The position numbers were made by a program, and so were the translations under genes. A DNA stretch of 64,000 nucleotides from Nitrosospira multiformis (lineage in GTDB: Bacteria > Pseudomonadota > Gammaproteobacteria > Burkholderiales > Nitrosomonadaceae): assembly GCF_900111585.1 (NCBI RefSeq), contig NZ_FOHI01000001.1, positions 372,001-436,000 on the forward strand, given 5' to 3'. This document shows positions 35,627-43,676 of the stretch, piece by piece (position 1 is the stretch's first letter; every line of letters begins with the position of its first letter). The notes under the pieces are model-generated. The model saw only the letters and a program-made list of their open reading frames with translations. It was not told where the DNA came from and ran no database searches.

Positions 35627-35749
35627 AGAAGCCGAGAAGTATCTTCACGCTGCGCGCAATTGATAAGACGGTGCTTCCCGCTGTACTTCTTGGTATGCTC
35701 CTCTCCCTTTCCGGATCATAATTCGATCGCATTCGGCTAAGTCTCACTG

Positions 35750-36925
35750 ATGGAAGCTATTTCTGAAATAAAAAGGGTTACACCTGTCCGGCGCCTGAGA
35801 GTCACAATCCTTGGTCTTATACTCGCTGCCCTGATAGCAGGGGCCTGGGTGTGGCGTAACCCGAGTGGAGCGACCGATGCGAAGAAGAAGACTTCGGAAC
35901 CTACACCGGTAATAACAGCGGTCATCAACCAACAGAACGTACCGGTACAACTCGCTGCCAACGGTACTGTGTCTGCGCAGCAGACGGTGGCCGTGCGACC
36001 CCAGCTGAGCGCAATGATCAGCGCCGTGCATATCAGGGAAGGTCAATTCGTTCGAAAGGGTGAGCCGCTTTTCACGCTCGACGCGCGCACCGAGGATGCC
36101 AATGTGCGCAGAACAGAGGGGCAACTGGCGAAGTCACGCGCCGATCTGAGAAATGCGGAACGTAATCTTGAACGCCAGCGGGAACTGTTCCGGCAGGGTT
36201 TTATTTCGCAGGCAGCCCTGGATGTGGCGGAGAATCAGGTGGATGCGCTGCGCGCCCAGCTTACAGTCGATGAGGCTACAGCTCAGGCGAATCGAATTGC
36301 CCGTGGTTTCAGCGAAATCACTGCCCCGATCTCTGGTCGTTCGGGCGCCATTTCAGTATATCAGGGCAGCCTGGTGCAGCCCAATGATGCTTTGGTGAGC
36401 ATTACCCAGATCGATCCGATCAACGTCAGCTTCACTTTGCCGGAACGTGAGTTCATACCTTTGCAGCAGGCTTTTGCGAAAGGCGAGGTGCCGGTAACCG
36501 TCGAGCTGAATGGGCCGCAAAAACAGACAAGAACCGGCCGTCTGATATTTATCGATAATGCCGTCGATACGGCAAGCGGTACAATTCGTCTCAAGGCAGA
36601 GTTTCCCAATGCGGACAGGCACCTGTGGCCAGGCATGTTTGTCATGGTCTCGCTCGCCCCGCAAACTTTGATCCATGCTCTGACGGTGCCGGTGCAGGCC
36701 GTGCAGAATGGACCGGAAGGAAAATTCCTGTATGTACTGGACGAAACCGGAAAGGTAAAGCCTTTTTCGGTCGAGGTGCGCCTGGTACAGGAAGGGTTTG
36801 CGGTAGTAGAGGGAAAGGCTATTACTTCCGGGATGCATGTAGTCGCGGAGGGGGCGCAGAATCTCCGTCCCGGCAGCGCCGTAACGGAGGCGAGTTCCAT
36901 CAAGACCGGTGCCGGGCCCGGGTAG
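35750..36925 (+). CDS. RND efflux periplasmic adaptor (MdtA/AcrA-like)
   Basis: 391 residues. An N-terminal membrane or signal-anchor segment (about 18-37, TILGLILAALIAGAWVW) is followed by the lipoyl/barrel-sandwich halves (LSAMISAVHIREGQFVRKGE and IARGFSEITAPISGRSGAIS) flanking an alpha-hairpin, then beta-barrel and membrane-proximal domains (ALTVPVQAVQNG). It bridges the inner-membrane RND pump encoded next to an outer-membrane channel that is not encoded here. Confidence 0.9.
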   Translation: MEAISEIKRVTPVRRLRVTILGLILAALIAGAWVWRNPSGATDAKKKTSEPTPVITAVINQQNVPVQLAANGTVSAQQTVAVRPQLSAMISAVHIREGQFVRKGEPLFTLDARTEDANVRRTEGQLAKSRADLRNAERNLERQRELFRQGFISQAALDVAENQVDALRAQLTVDEATAQANRIARGFSEITAPISGRSGAISVYQGSLVQPNDALVSITQIDPINVSFTLPEREFIPLQQAFAKGEVPVTVELNGPQKQTRTGRLIFIDNAVDTASGTIRLKAEFPNADRHLWPGMFVMVSLAPQTLIHALTVPVQAVQNGPEGKFLYVLDETGKVKPFSVEVRLVQEGFAVVEGKAITSGMHVVAEGAQNLRPGSAVTEASSIKTGAGPG

Positions 36926-36987
36926 AAACTCCGGATGAGAAAATTGTTTTGGCAGGGCACATCTGCAACCCGCATGAAGTCAGCGCG

Positions 36988-39900
36988 ATGAATCTCTCGG
37001 AACTGTGCATTCGCCGTCCCATCATGACGGTGCTGTTGTCAGCCTCGGCCATTCTCGCCGGCATTATGGCTTACGGTAATTTGCCTATTGCTGCCCTTCC
37101 CAGTTATGACTCGCCCACCATTTCGGTGGCAGCGGTATTGCCGGGCGCCAGTCCCGAGACAATGGCTTCCTCTGTGGCCACGCCCCTAGAGCGGCAATTC
37201 TCGGCGATCTCCGGTCTTTCGGTAATCAGTTCCACCAGCACGCTTAGCAATACCGCGATTACTCTGGAATTCGACCAGAGACGGGATATCGACAGCGCGG
37301 CAATTGACGTACAGGCGGCCTTGCTGCGAGCCGAGCGTGCTCTCCCGATCGAGATGACGTCGCCACCCTCATATCGCAAGATCAATCCTGCGGATTCGCC
37401 CATCCTCTTCCTTACGCTGACATCGCCTTCGATGTCGCTGTCGGAACTGAACAGTCTTGCCGAAGACCTGATTGCTCCCACCTTGTCAACGCTGTCGGGC
37501 GTTGCGCAGGTCCAGATCAACGGCCAGAAAAAATACGCCGTACGTATCCATGTCAATGCGGAAGCGCTTGCTGTCCGCAATTTGACGCTGGACGATATCG
37601 CCACTGCGCTGGGGACTGCCAACGCCAACACGCCGATCGGCACTCTCGAGGGTCCGCGGCAGACTCTTACCATTCAGGCCAACCGCCAACTCGGAAACGC
37701 GGCAGCCTTCGCGGATCTGATCGTGGCGACTTCTGACGCAGGGAACCCCGTGCGCCTCTCGGAAGTAGCGGAAGTTGAAGACAGCGTTCAGTCGGTCAAG
37801 ACGGCAAGCTGGGCCAATGGCGAGCGGGCAATAACCTTGTCGGTGCAGCGCCAGCCGGGTGCGAATACGGTAGCGACCGTGGATGCCATAAAAGCCGCCC
37901 TGCCGGCGCTAGTCGCGCAAATGCCTTCATCGGTGCAACTCAAGCTGACCAGCGACCGCTCGGTTTCGATTCGCGACTCGATTCATGATGTGCAGGTGAC
38001 GCTGGCGGTAACGATCGTACTCGTTCTGCTTGTGATTTTCCTGTTCCTGCGCAAGGCGTCCGCCACGCTGATTCCGGCGCTGTCGCTGCCGATCTCGCTG
38101 CTTGGAACCGTAGCGATGATGTATCTGCTCGATTACAGCCTGGACAATATTTCGCTGCTGGCAATCACGCTCGCGGTCGGCCTGGTCGTGGATGATGCCA
38201 TTGTAATGCTGGAAAATATCGTTCGTCATATCGAGGAGGGGATGCCGCCCTTGCAGGCGGCTTTGGTGGGATCGAAAGAGGTGAGTTTTACCATCATGTC
38301 GATTTCCCTCTCGCTGGTGGCCGTCTTCATCCCGATTTTTTTCATGCCCGGAGTAATCGGCCTGCTTTTTCATGAGTTTGCAGGAGTAGTGGGCATCGCC
38401 ATCATGATGTCGGCGCTTGTCTCGCTCACGCTGGTGCCCGTGATGACAAGCCGGTATATCGTTCAGCACGAGCCCGAGGGCAGAAGCCTGAAGTGGACCG
38501 CCTGGTTCGAGCGGGGATTCATCCGTACCCTGGGGGTCTATGAACGCTTCCTTGATCTCGCGTTGCTTCATCGCCGTACCGTGCTCGGCATTGCCATGGG
38601 CACCTTCATTGCCACGGCAGGCTTGTTCGTGGTCTTGCCCAAAGGTTTTTTCCCCACGGAGGATATCGGACAGGCGCTGATCACGGTCGATGCGGTTGAA
38701 GACATTTCCTTTCCAGCCATGACGGAATTATTGCAGCGAACGGGGGAAATCATGCGCGCCAATCCGGCTGTTGACACACTCATCGTCAATGCGACCGAAA
38801 GCAATAGCGCCCGGTTGTTCATGACTTTGAAGCCGCGGAGCGAACGTCCCCCTCTCAACAAGGTAATGGAAGATTTGCGGCGCGAGGTCAGCACTATTCC
38901 CGGCGTCAACGTTTTCATCAATCCCATTCAGAATCTCAGGCTGGGAGGGCGCACCAGCAAGAGCCGTTATCAGTACGTCATGCGCAGTGTGCGCGCGGAG
39001 GAGTTGCGCGGTGCGGCAGAGGGTCTGATGGCGCGCATGCGTGCCGATCCGATATTCCGCGATGTCACCAGCGATTCCCAGTTGAAGGGCCTGCAGGCCC
39101 AACTCAATATCAATCGTGACAAAGTCAATCTGCTGGGCGTGCAGATGTCCGATATCCGTTCTCTGCTGTACAGTGCGTTTGGTGAGCGCCAGGTGTCGAC
39201 GATCTATACCTCCAGCGACAGTTATCCGGTTATCCTGCAGGTAGCCTCGGAGGACCGTGCCGACGAGAGTGCGTTCGATAAAATCTACCTGCGTGGCAAG
39301 AATGGCATGCTGGTGCCACTCTCCAGCGTTGCATCGGTTGAACGCCAGGTGGGGCCCCTTGCGATCAACCACTCCGGCCAGCTCGAGTCGTTGACCATCT
39401 CGTTCAATCTCGCGCCGGGAGCCGCGCTGGGGGAAGCCTCTGTCCGAATAGAGAAGTTCAAGCGCGAACTGAATGTGCCCGCCAGCATTCTCACGAGCTA
39501 TGCGGGCGATGCGGCGGCATTCCAGTCTTCACAGGCAAGCCAGGTGATACTCATCATCGGCGCGTTGCTGGTCATCTATGTTTTGCTTGGTGTGCTGTAT
39601 GAAAGCTATATCCATCCCGTCACGATCCTTTCAGGATTGCCATCGGCTGCGGTTGGAGCTTTGGGAATGCTATGGCTGTTCAATATGGAACTCTCGATCA
39701 TCGCCATGATCGGCATCCTTATGCTGATCGGCATAGTCAAAAAGAACGCCATCATGATGATCGATTTCGCGCTCGATGCCCAGCGCAACGAAGGGATGAC
39801 ACCTCAGGAAGCGATCAGGACCGCTTGCCTGCTGCGATTCCGGCCAATCATGATGACCACTCTGGCGGCCCTGATGGGCGCGCTTCCTATCGCCCTGGGA

Positions 39901-40077
39901 TTGGGAGCAGGCGCGGAATTGCGCCAGCCACTGGGTCTCGCCGTGGTAGGTGGACTACTGTTTTCTCAGGTGATCACCTTGTTCATCACACCGGTGATCT
40001 ATCTATACCTGGACCGATATTCCGGCAAAGGACCATTGAAGCTCGAGACGGGGGATCTGGCGGGACAGCGGGCGTAG
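36988..40077 (+). CDS. RND-family multidrug efflux pump, inner-membrane subunit
   Basis: 1029 residues from the ATG at 36988 (MNLSELCIRRPIMTVLLSAS), the usual HAE1 start. An in-frame extension back to 36625 only overlaps the adaptor gene and is rejected. There are twelve membrane segments in the 1+5+1+5 layout with two large periplasmic loops. TM4 carries the proton-relay pair in AVGLVVDDAIVMLEN. It resembles MdtB/MdtC/AcrB. The substrate is unknown. It is downstream of its adaptor by 62 bases. Confidence 0.92.
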   Translation: MNLSELCIRRPIMTVLLSASAILAGIMAYGNLPIAALPSYDSPTISVAAVLPGASPETMASSVATPLERQFSAISGLSVISSTSTLSNTAITLEFDQRRDIDSAAIDVQAALLRAERALPIEMTSPPSYRKINPADSPILFLTLTSPSMSLSELNSLAEDLIAPTLSTLSGVAQVQINGQKKYAVRIHVNAEALAVRNLTLDDIATALGTANANTPIGTLEGPRQTLTIQANRQLGNAAAFADLIVATSDAGNPVRLSEVAEVEDSVQSVKTASWANGERAITLSVQRQPGANTVATVDAIKAALPALVAQMPSSVQLKLTSDRSVSIRDSIHDVQVTLAVTIVLVLLVIFLFLRKASATLIPALSLPISLLGTVAMMYLLDYSLDNISLLAITLAVGLVVDDAIVMLENIVRHIEEGMPPLQAALVGSKEVSFTIMSISLSLVAVFIPIFFMPGVIGLLFHEFAGVVGIAIMMSALVSLTLVPVMTSRYIVQHEPEGRSLKWTAWFERGFIRTLGVYERFLDLALLHRRTVLGIAMGTFIATAGLFVVLPKGFFPTEDIGQALITVDAVEDISFPAMTELLQRTGEIMRANPAVDTLIVNATESNSARLFMTLKPRSERPPLNKVMEDLRREVSTIPGVNVFINPIQNLRLGGRTSKSRYQYVMRSVRAEELRGAAEGLMARMRADPIFRDVTSDSQLKGLQAQLNINRDKVNLLGVQMSDIRSLLYSAFGERQVSTIYTSSDSYPVILQVASEDRADESAFDKIYLRGKNGMLVPLSSVASVERQVGPLAINHSGQLESLTISFNLAPGAALGEASVRIEKFKRELNVPASILTSYAGDAAAFQSSQASQVILIIGALLVIYVLLGVLYESYIHPVTILSGLPSAAVGALGMLWLFNMELSIIAMIGILMLIGIVKKNAIMMIDFALDAQRNEGMTPQEAIRTACLLRFRPIMMTTLAALMGALPIALGLGAGAELRQPLGLAVVGGLLFSQVITLFITPVIYLYLDRYSGKGPLKLETGDLAGQRA

Positions 40078-40220
40078 ATCGTATTCATCTCCTGATCTAT
40101 GGGGCAGATCACACCTCGAAATAGATGGAACCGGGTGAGAGCGGGAGGGGATGGCCGTGTATATTATTCTTCTTAAGGTCCGAAAGGGACGCCTGCCGCT
40201 TTGACGAGCCTAAACGGAAA

Positions 40221-41033
40221 TTACAGCAGGTTTTGGACTTGACTGATAATCATGCCGATCGACACGCATCCTGCAAGAACGGCAAAACCCTGCTGTAGTC
40301 GAGGACCCGTAAAACGATTGGCAAAGGTACTGACCAGCAGCATTCCCATCCCAGCGCCAAATGCAAACGGTAGCGCAATGGCCCAGTCCATTCCTCTCAT
40401 TGCCATGGCAGATAGGACCCCAACCAGGGAAATCAATGCAATCACCGCGAGCGAAGTGGGCATGATGGACTGCATATGAAGGTCAGTGACCTTTTGAAGG
40501 GCAGGAACGATAATAAAACCTCCACCCACGCCTAACAGCCCCGATAGAAATCCGGCCAAAACACCTGCAATCACGATCAGCCGAGCGCACAGCCCAGTCC
40601 ATATTAGACGACCACCCAAGTCGAGCTGACACGGGGGCGAAGAATTCCTCGCAGTGTCCGCAGGATTTCTCATACTCTGGCGAAATGTATGAAATGCAGC
40701 ATACCCCAGCACTATCGCAAATAGCAGAGTCAAGGGGGCGTTAGGTATTCTCTGCGCAAGGAATACGCCCAAGGGCGATGCCGCCAAACCTGCAAGGGCG
40801 AGAAGGCTGGCTGCCCGGTATCTTACCTTTCCCTGCTTTAAGGCAAGCAACGCTCCCAAGGCTGCTGAAACGCTGACAGCAAACAATGCAATCGGGGCGG
40901 CATCTGCAATTGCAAGATGCAGGCCAAAGATCAGCAGAGGAACTGCAATAATGGCGCCTCCTGCTCCCGTAAGTGCGAGAACGATGCCTACGACAGAGCC
41001 TAGCAGCGCGCTTTCCGGCAGTAGCGTTTGCAT
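40221..41033 (-). CDS. TauE/SafE family anion exporter
   Basis: 270 residues from the ATG at 41033, two bases after the oxidoreductase stop. There are about eight membrane segments with the paired family motifs GIVLALTGAGGAIIAVPLL and GFLSGLLGVGGGFIIVPAL. Family members export sulfite, sulfoacetate or similar anions. Placed after a sulfide:quinone oxidoreductase it probably removes an oxidised sulfur product such as sulfite or thiosulfate (inference). It is the last gene of the sigma-54-linked operon. Confidence 0.85.
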   Translation of the reverse strand: MQTLLPESALLGSVVGIVLALTGAGGAIIAVPLLIFGLHLAIADAAPIALFAVSVSAALGALLALKQGKVRYRAASLLALAGLAASPLGVFLAQRIPNAPLTLLFAIVLGYAAFHTFRQSMRNPADTARNSSPPCQLDLGGRLIWTGLCARLIVIAGVLAGFLSGLLGVGGGFIIVPALQKVTDLHMQSIMPTSLAVIALISLVGVLSAMAMRGMDWAIALPFAFGAGMGMLLVSTFANRFTGPRLQQGFAVLAGCVSIGMIISQVQNLL

Positions 41034-41035
41034 GA

Positions 41036-42313
41036 TTAATCGGGCTGGGGCCTGGATCGCGCAAGCCACTCACGTCCTTTCAGGAAGCCATTCCAGTAAA
41101 ACCATGGCAGGAATCTCGCTTTAAGAACCCATGCCAAAAAGTGGGGAATGGTGGGATCAAGGGGGAAAGTTGGCAAAAGCTTTCCTCCAAATCCAAACTC
41201 GGCAAGGATCACTTTGCCCTTTTCCACAATAAGTGGGCAGGAACCATATCCGTCGTAGCGGGTAGGCAATTCCCTTCCTTCTTTTGCAGCGAGCAGATTC
41301 TCTGCTACCACAACTATCTGCTTTCTTACCGCTGCAGCCGTCTTTGCATTGGGCGAGGAGCACACGTCTCCCAGGGAGAATATATTCGGATAGCGAGGAT
41401 GCTGAAGCGTTTCCTGGTTGACTTCGCACCATCCCGCGGAATCTGCCAGTGGGCTGTGGCGAATAAAATCGGGAGCCATTTGAGGTGGCGTGACATGAAG
41501 CATGTCAAAAGGTTTTGCCACACGCTCTACGTTGCCTTTCTCATCCTTGATATCAAAATATGCTGTCCTGTTGATGCCATCGACCTTTATCAGGTTCGAG
41601 TTGAACACGAGGTTTATGTTGTAACGTTCTACATACTGCATCAGCGGCGGCACGAAAGCCGCCACCCCGAACAGCACGGCTCCTGCAACGTTGAATTCGA
41701 CTTCAATATCATCCAGGTTTCCGTTGCGCAGCCAATGGTCGCAGGACAGATACATCGCTTTTTGGGGAGCGCCTGCGCATTTGATCGGCATGGGGGGCTG
41801 AGTGAAAAGCGCCTTGCCGCGCTTGAGATTTTGAACCAATGACCAGGTATAGGGAGCCAGGTCGAATCGATAGTTTGATGTAACTCCATTCTTTCCCAAG
41901 GTTTCTTCCAGTCCCTCGATTTGCTCCCAGGCCAGGCGAAGTCCCGGACACACGATGAGCTGCTCATAGCTGATAGAACGGCCATCGGCGAGCTGGACAA
42001 GATTGAATGCAGGGTCGAAACCGGTAACACCAGCCTGAAGCCAATGCGCCTCCTTTGGAATGACCTTGGACATGGCTTGAACCGTTTTTTTGACGTCGTA
42101 AGCTCCTCCTCCGACCAACGTCCACGCCGGCTGATAGTAGTGCTTGTCGCTGGGCTCAACAATTCCGATCCTGAGCGAAGGTCGTCTATGCAAAAGGCTT
42201 GCGGTAACACCGATGCCGGCAGAGCCCCCTCCAATCACAAGGACGTCGAAGAAGTTGTCCGGTTTGCGTACAGGGACGTCGAGCCTCATGCCTGTTTGTG
42301 AGCTTTCGCTCAT
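41036..42313 (-). CDS. sqr: Sulfide:quinone oxidoreductase, type II (SQOR-like)
   Basis: I choose the ATG at 42313, eight bases after GGAGG, giving 425 residues. The ATG at 42328 lacks a site. FAD binding is at VIGGGSAGIGV. Two catalytic cysteines fit the type II enzyme: C179 in PIKCAGAPQKAMYLS and C359 in YDGYGSCPLIV, both close to the mitochondrial SQOR sequence. The C-terminus (PHFLAWVLKARFLPWFYWNG) is an amphipathic membrane anchor. It oxidises sulfide to sulfane sulfur and passes electrons to quinone. It sits in an operon with a carbonic-anhydrase-like enzyme, a zinc-ribbon protein and a TauE exporter. Confidence 0.88.
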   Translation of the reverse strand: MSESSQTGMRLDVPVRKPDNFFDVLVIGGGSAGIGVTASLLHRRPSLRIGIVEPSDKHYYQPAWTLVGGGAYDVKKTVQAMSKVIPKEAHWLQAGVTGFDPAFNLVQLADGRSISYEQLIVCPGLRLAWEQIEGLEETLGKNGVTSNYRFDLAPYTWSLVQNLKRGKALFTQPPMPIKCAGAPQKAMYLSCDHWLRNGNLDDIEVEFNVAGAVLFGVAAFVPPLMQYVERYNINLVFNSNLIKVDGINRTAYFDIKDEKGNVERVAKPFDMLHVTPPQMAPDFIRHSPLADSAGWCEVNQETLQHPRYPNIFSLGDVCSSPNAKTAAAVRKQIVVVAENLLAAKEGRELPTRYDGYGSCPLIVEKGKVILAEFGFGGKLLPTFPLDPTIPHFLAWVLKARFLPWFYWNGFLKGREWLARSRPQPD

Positions 42314-42377
42314 CTTTGCATCCTCCATAATCCGCTTTTATCGGCTGTATCGAGTTCCAGGAGTTCTAGGATTTGGC

Positions 42378-42623
42378 CTAATGACCGCATCCGCATCCGC
42401 ATCCCGGTCCGTGCTGATGCTTGCTCCGCTCCGGTTTCGGCTGGAGTGAACGCATTGCCTGTTCACGCCCTTGTGCCATATGGCCATGGGTTGCAGGCGC
42501 AGACAGAATCAGCCTTGTGAGCGTGCCCTCGCACTGTGGGCAGTCTGGAGCCCGCGTATTAACAGAATGCCGGGCCTCTAACCGCAAGTTGCACGGCATG
42601 CATTCGTAATCATAAGTCGGCAT
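42378..42623 (-). CDS. FmdB-type zinc-ribbon protein with Cys/His tail
   Basis: 81 residues from the ATG at 42623 (AAAGGA upstream). The N-terminal zinc ribbon is MPTYDYECMPCNLRLEARHS ... CPQC. The C-terminus is a metal-binding string HGPGCGCGCGH. FmdB-like proteins are small and of uncertain, probably regulatory, role. The Cys/His tail is unusual and could hold copper, zinc or sulfane sulfur. It lies between the carbonic-anhydrase-like and sqr genes. Confidence 0.8.
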   Translation of the reverse strand: MPTYDYECMPCNLRLEARHSVNTRAPDCPQCEGTLTRLILSAPATHGHMAQGREQAMRSLQPKPERSKHQHGPGCGCGCGH

Positions 42624-42713
42624 CTTGTATCCTTTCGTCTCGTACTCGATTTCCTGGTTAGCGGGGGCAGTAGCCCCACTAACACAAACTGCCATTAATT
42701 CGGCCCTAAGGAA

Positions 42714-43364
42714 TTATTCCCACCGTGCTGGTTGTTTATCTTTGACACCGAACGGAGTTGAGGTAACGTCAGTTCTTGCGCGTTTTTCAGCATCAAGTGT
42801 CGGTGCCCGCAACCGACGCGTCTCGACTTCCCAGATCCAGCCGCTGATTACCGTATCTTTGGGTATGAGCGGATGGTTTCTGAAAGCTTCGACTGTCTTC
42901 ATGCAGGTTACGTCCACATCATCCATCATGCCGATCCACTTGGCGAATGCGCCTTTTTCCAGCTTCAATTCGGATAAAGTGGGATCCAAAGTAATATTGT
43001 CAGGGTCAATGCCCTTGTCGCGGAAATGCTTCTCCAACTCCTGCGCATTTGCCGAGAGCATGCCGCACTGTGTATGTTGAACAATGACGATTTCTTTAGT
43101 GCCGAAGAAATTACACGTCAGCATGGCTGAACGTATCGCATCGTCGGTCACAATCCCGCCCGCATTTCGGAAACAGTGCGCATCGCCATGTCCTGCCGGT
43201 GTGTCCACATGAATGCCCAATGCTTCATCCACGGGCAAACGTTCGTCCATACAAGCAAGGACCCACAAATTGAGGTTGTTCGCCCCGCGAGGTCCATAGC
43301 GTCGACGTGTTGCCCAGTGTTCGTATGCCGCAACATGCGTATCGAGTTTCTCTTTAAGCGTCAT
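42714..43364 (-). CDS. Beta-carbonic-anhydrase-fold enzyme (CA, COS or CS2 hydrolase)
   Basis: The ATG at 43364 is six bases after AAGGAG (the preceding in-frame TTG is less likely), giving 216 residues. Zinc ligands C38, H97 and C100 (LACMDER and QHTQCGM) and the D40/R42 dyad are present, so it should be active. The beta-CA clade that contains carbonyl sulfide hydrolase and CS2 hydrolase looks similar. The sulfide oxidoreductase in the same operon makes a sulfur-gas substrate attractive, since hydrolysis of COS or CS2 yields sulfide (inference). A normal carbonic anhydrase is the main alternative. It is the first gene after the sigma-54 promoter. Confidence 0.8.
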   Translation of the reverse strand: MTLKEKLDTHVAAYEHWATRRRYGPRGANNLNLWVLACMDERLPVDEALGIHVDTPAGHGDAHCFRNAGGIVTDDAIRSAMLTCNFFGTKEIVIVQHTQCGMLSANAQELEKHFRDKGIDPDNITLDPTLSELKLEKGAFAKWIGMMDDVDVTCMKTVEAFRNHPLIPKDTVISGWIWEVETRRLRAPTLDAEKRARTDVTSTPFGVKDKQPARWE

Positions 43365-43431
43365 CAATTTCTCCTTGGTGGATTTTACGAACTGCGCGAC
43401 TTGTCAAAGTAACGCTCCGCGTTTGAAATAA

Positions 43432-43447
43432 AGCAAATTCTGTGCCA
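43432..43447 (-). promoter_or_regulatory. Sigma-54 promoter of the sulfide operon, perfect consensus
   Basis: On the reverse strand TGGCAC-AGAAT-TTGCT matches the -24/-12 consensus exactly. It lies 68 bases before the beta-CA-like start codon. The gene directly upstream encodes a sigma-54 activator. Together they define a regulated unit covering 43364 down to 40221. Confidence 0.85.
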
Positions 43448-43676
43448 TAAATAAATTGACGATAAAACAGCAGGTTGGAAACAATATCGCAGCATTCACG
43501 CGTACTGATACTTCTCACCAGATTGGTATTTCTTTAAAAATACTTCGTGGGATCAAGCGGATGTATAAAGAGAAGGAATCTTTCTCATAGGAAGCAACAC
43601 TTCATGCAAGGGAAATCACTTTCGTTGTTCTTCGCAAGATCTCAAGTCATGCCAGAAGTAGTGGATGACTGGGTGC

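Noticed and set aside
36625..36987. In-frame N-terminal extension of the RND pump by 121 residues
   Set aside because: It overlaps the adaptor gene in another frame and is Arg/Gly-rich; the family start MNLSELCIRRPIMTVLL lies at 36988.
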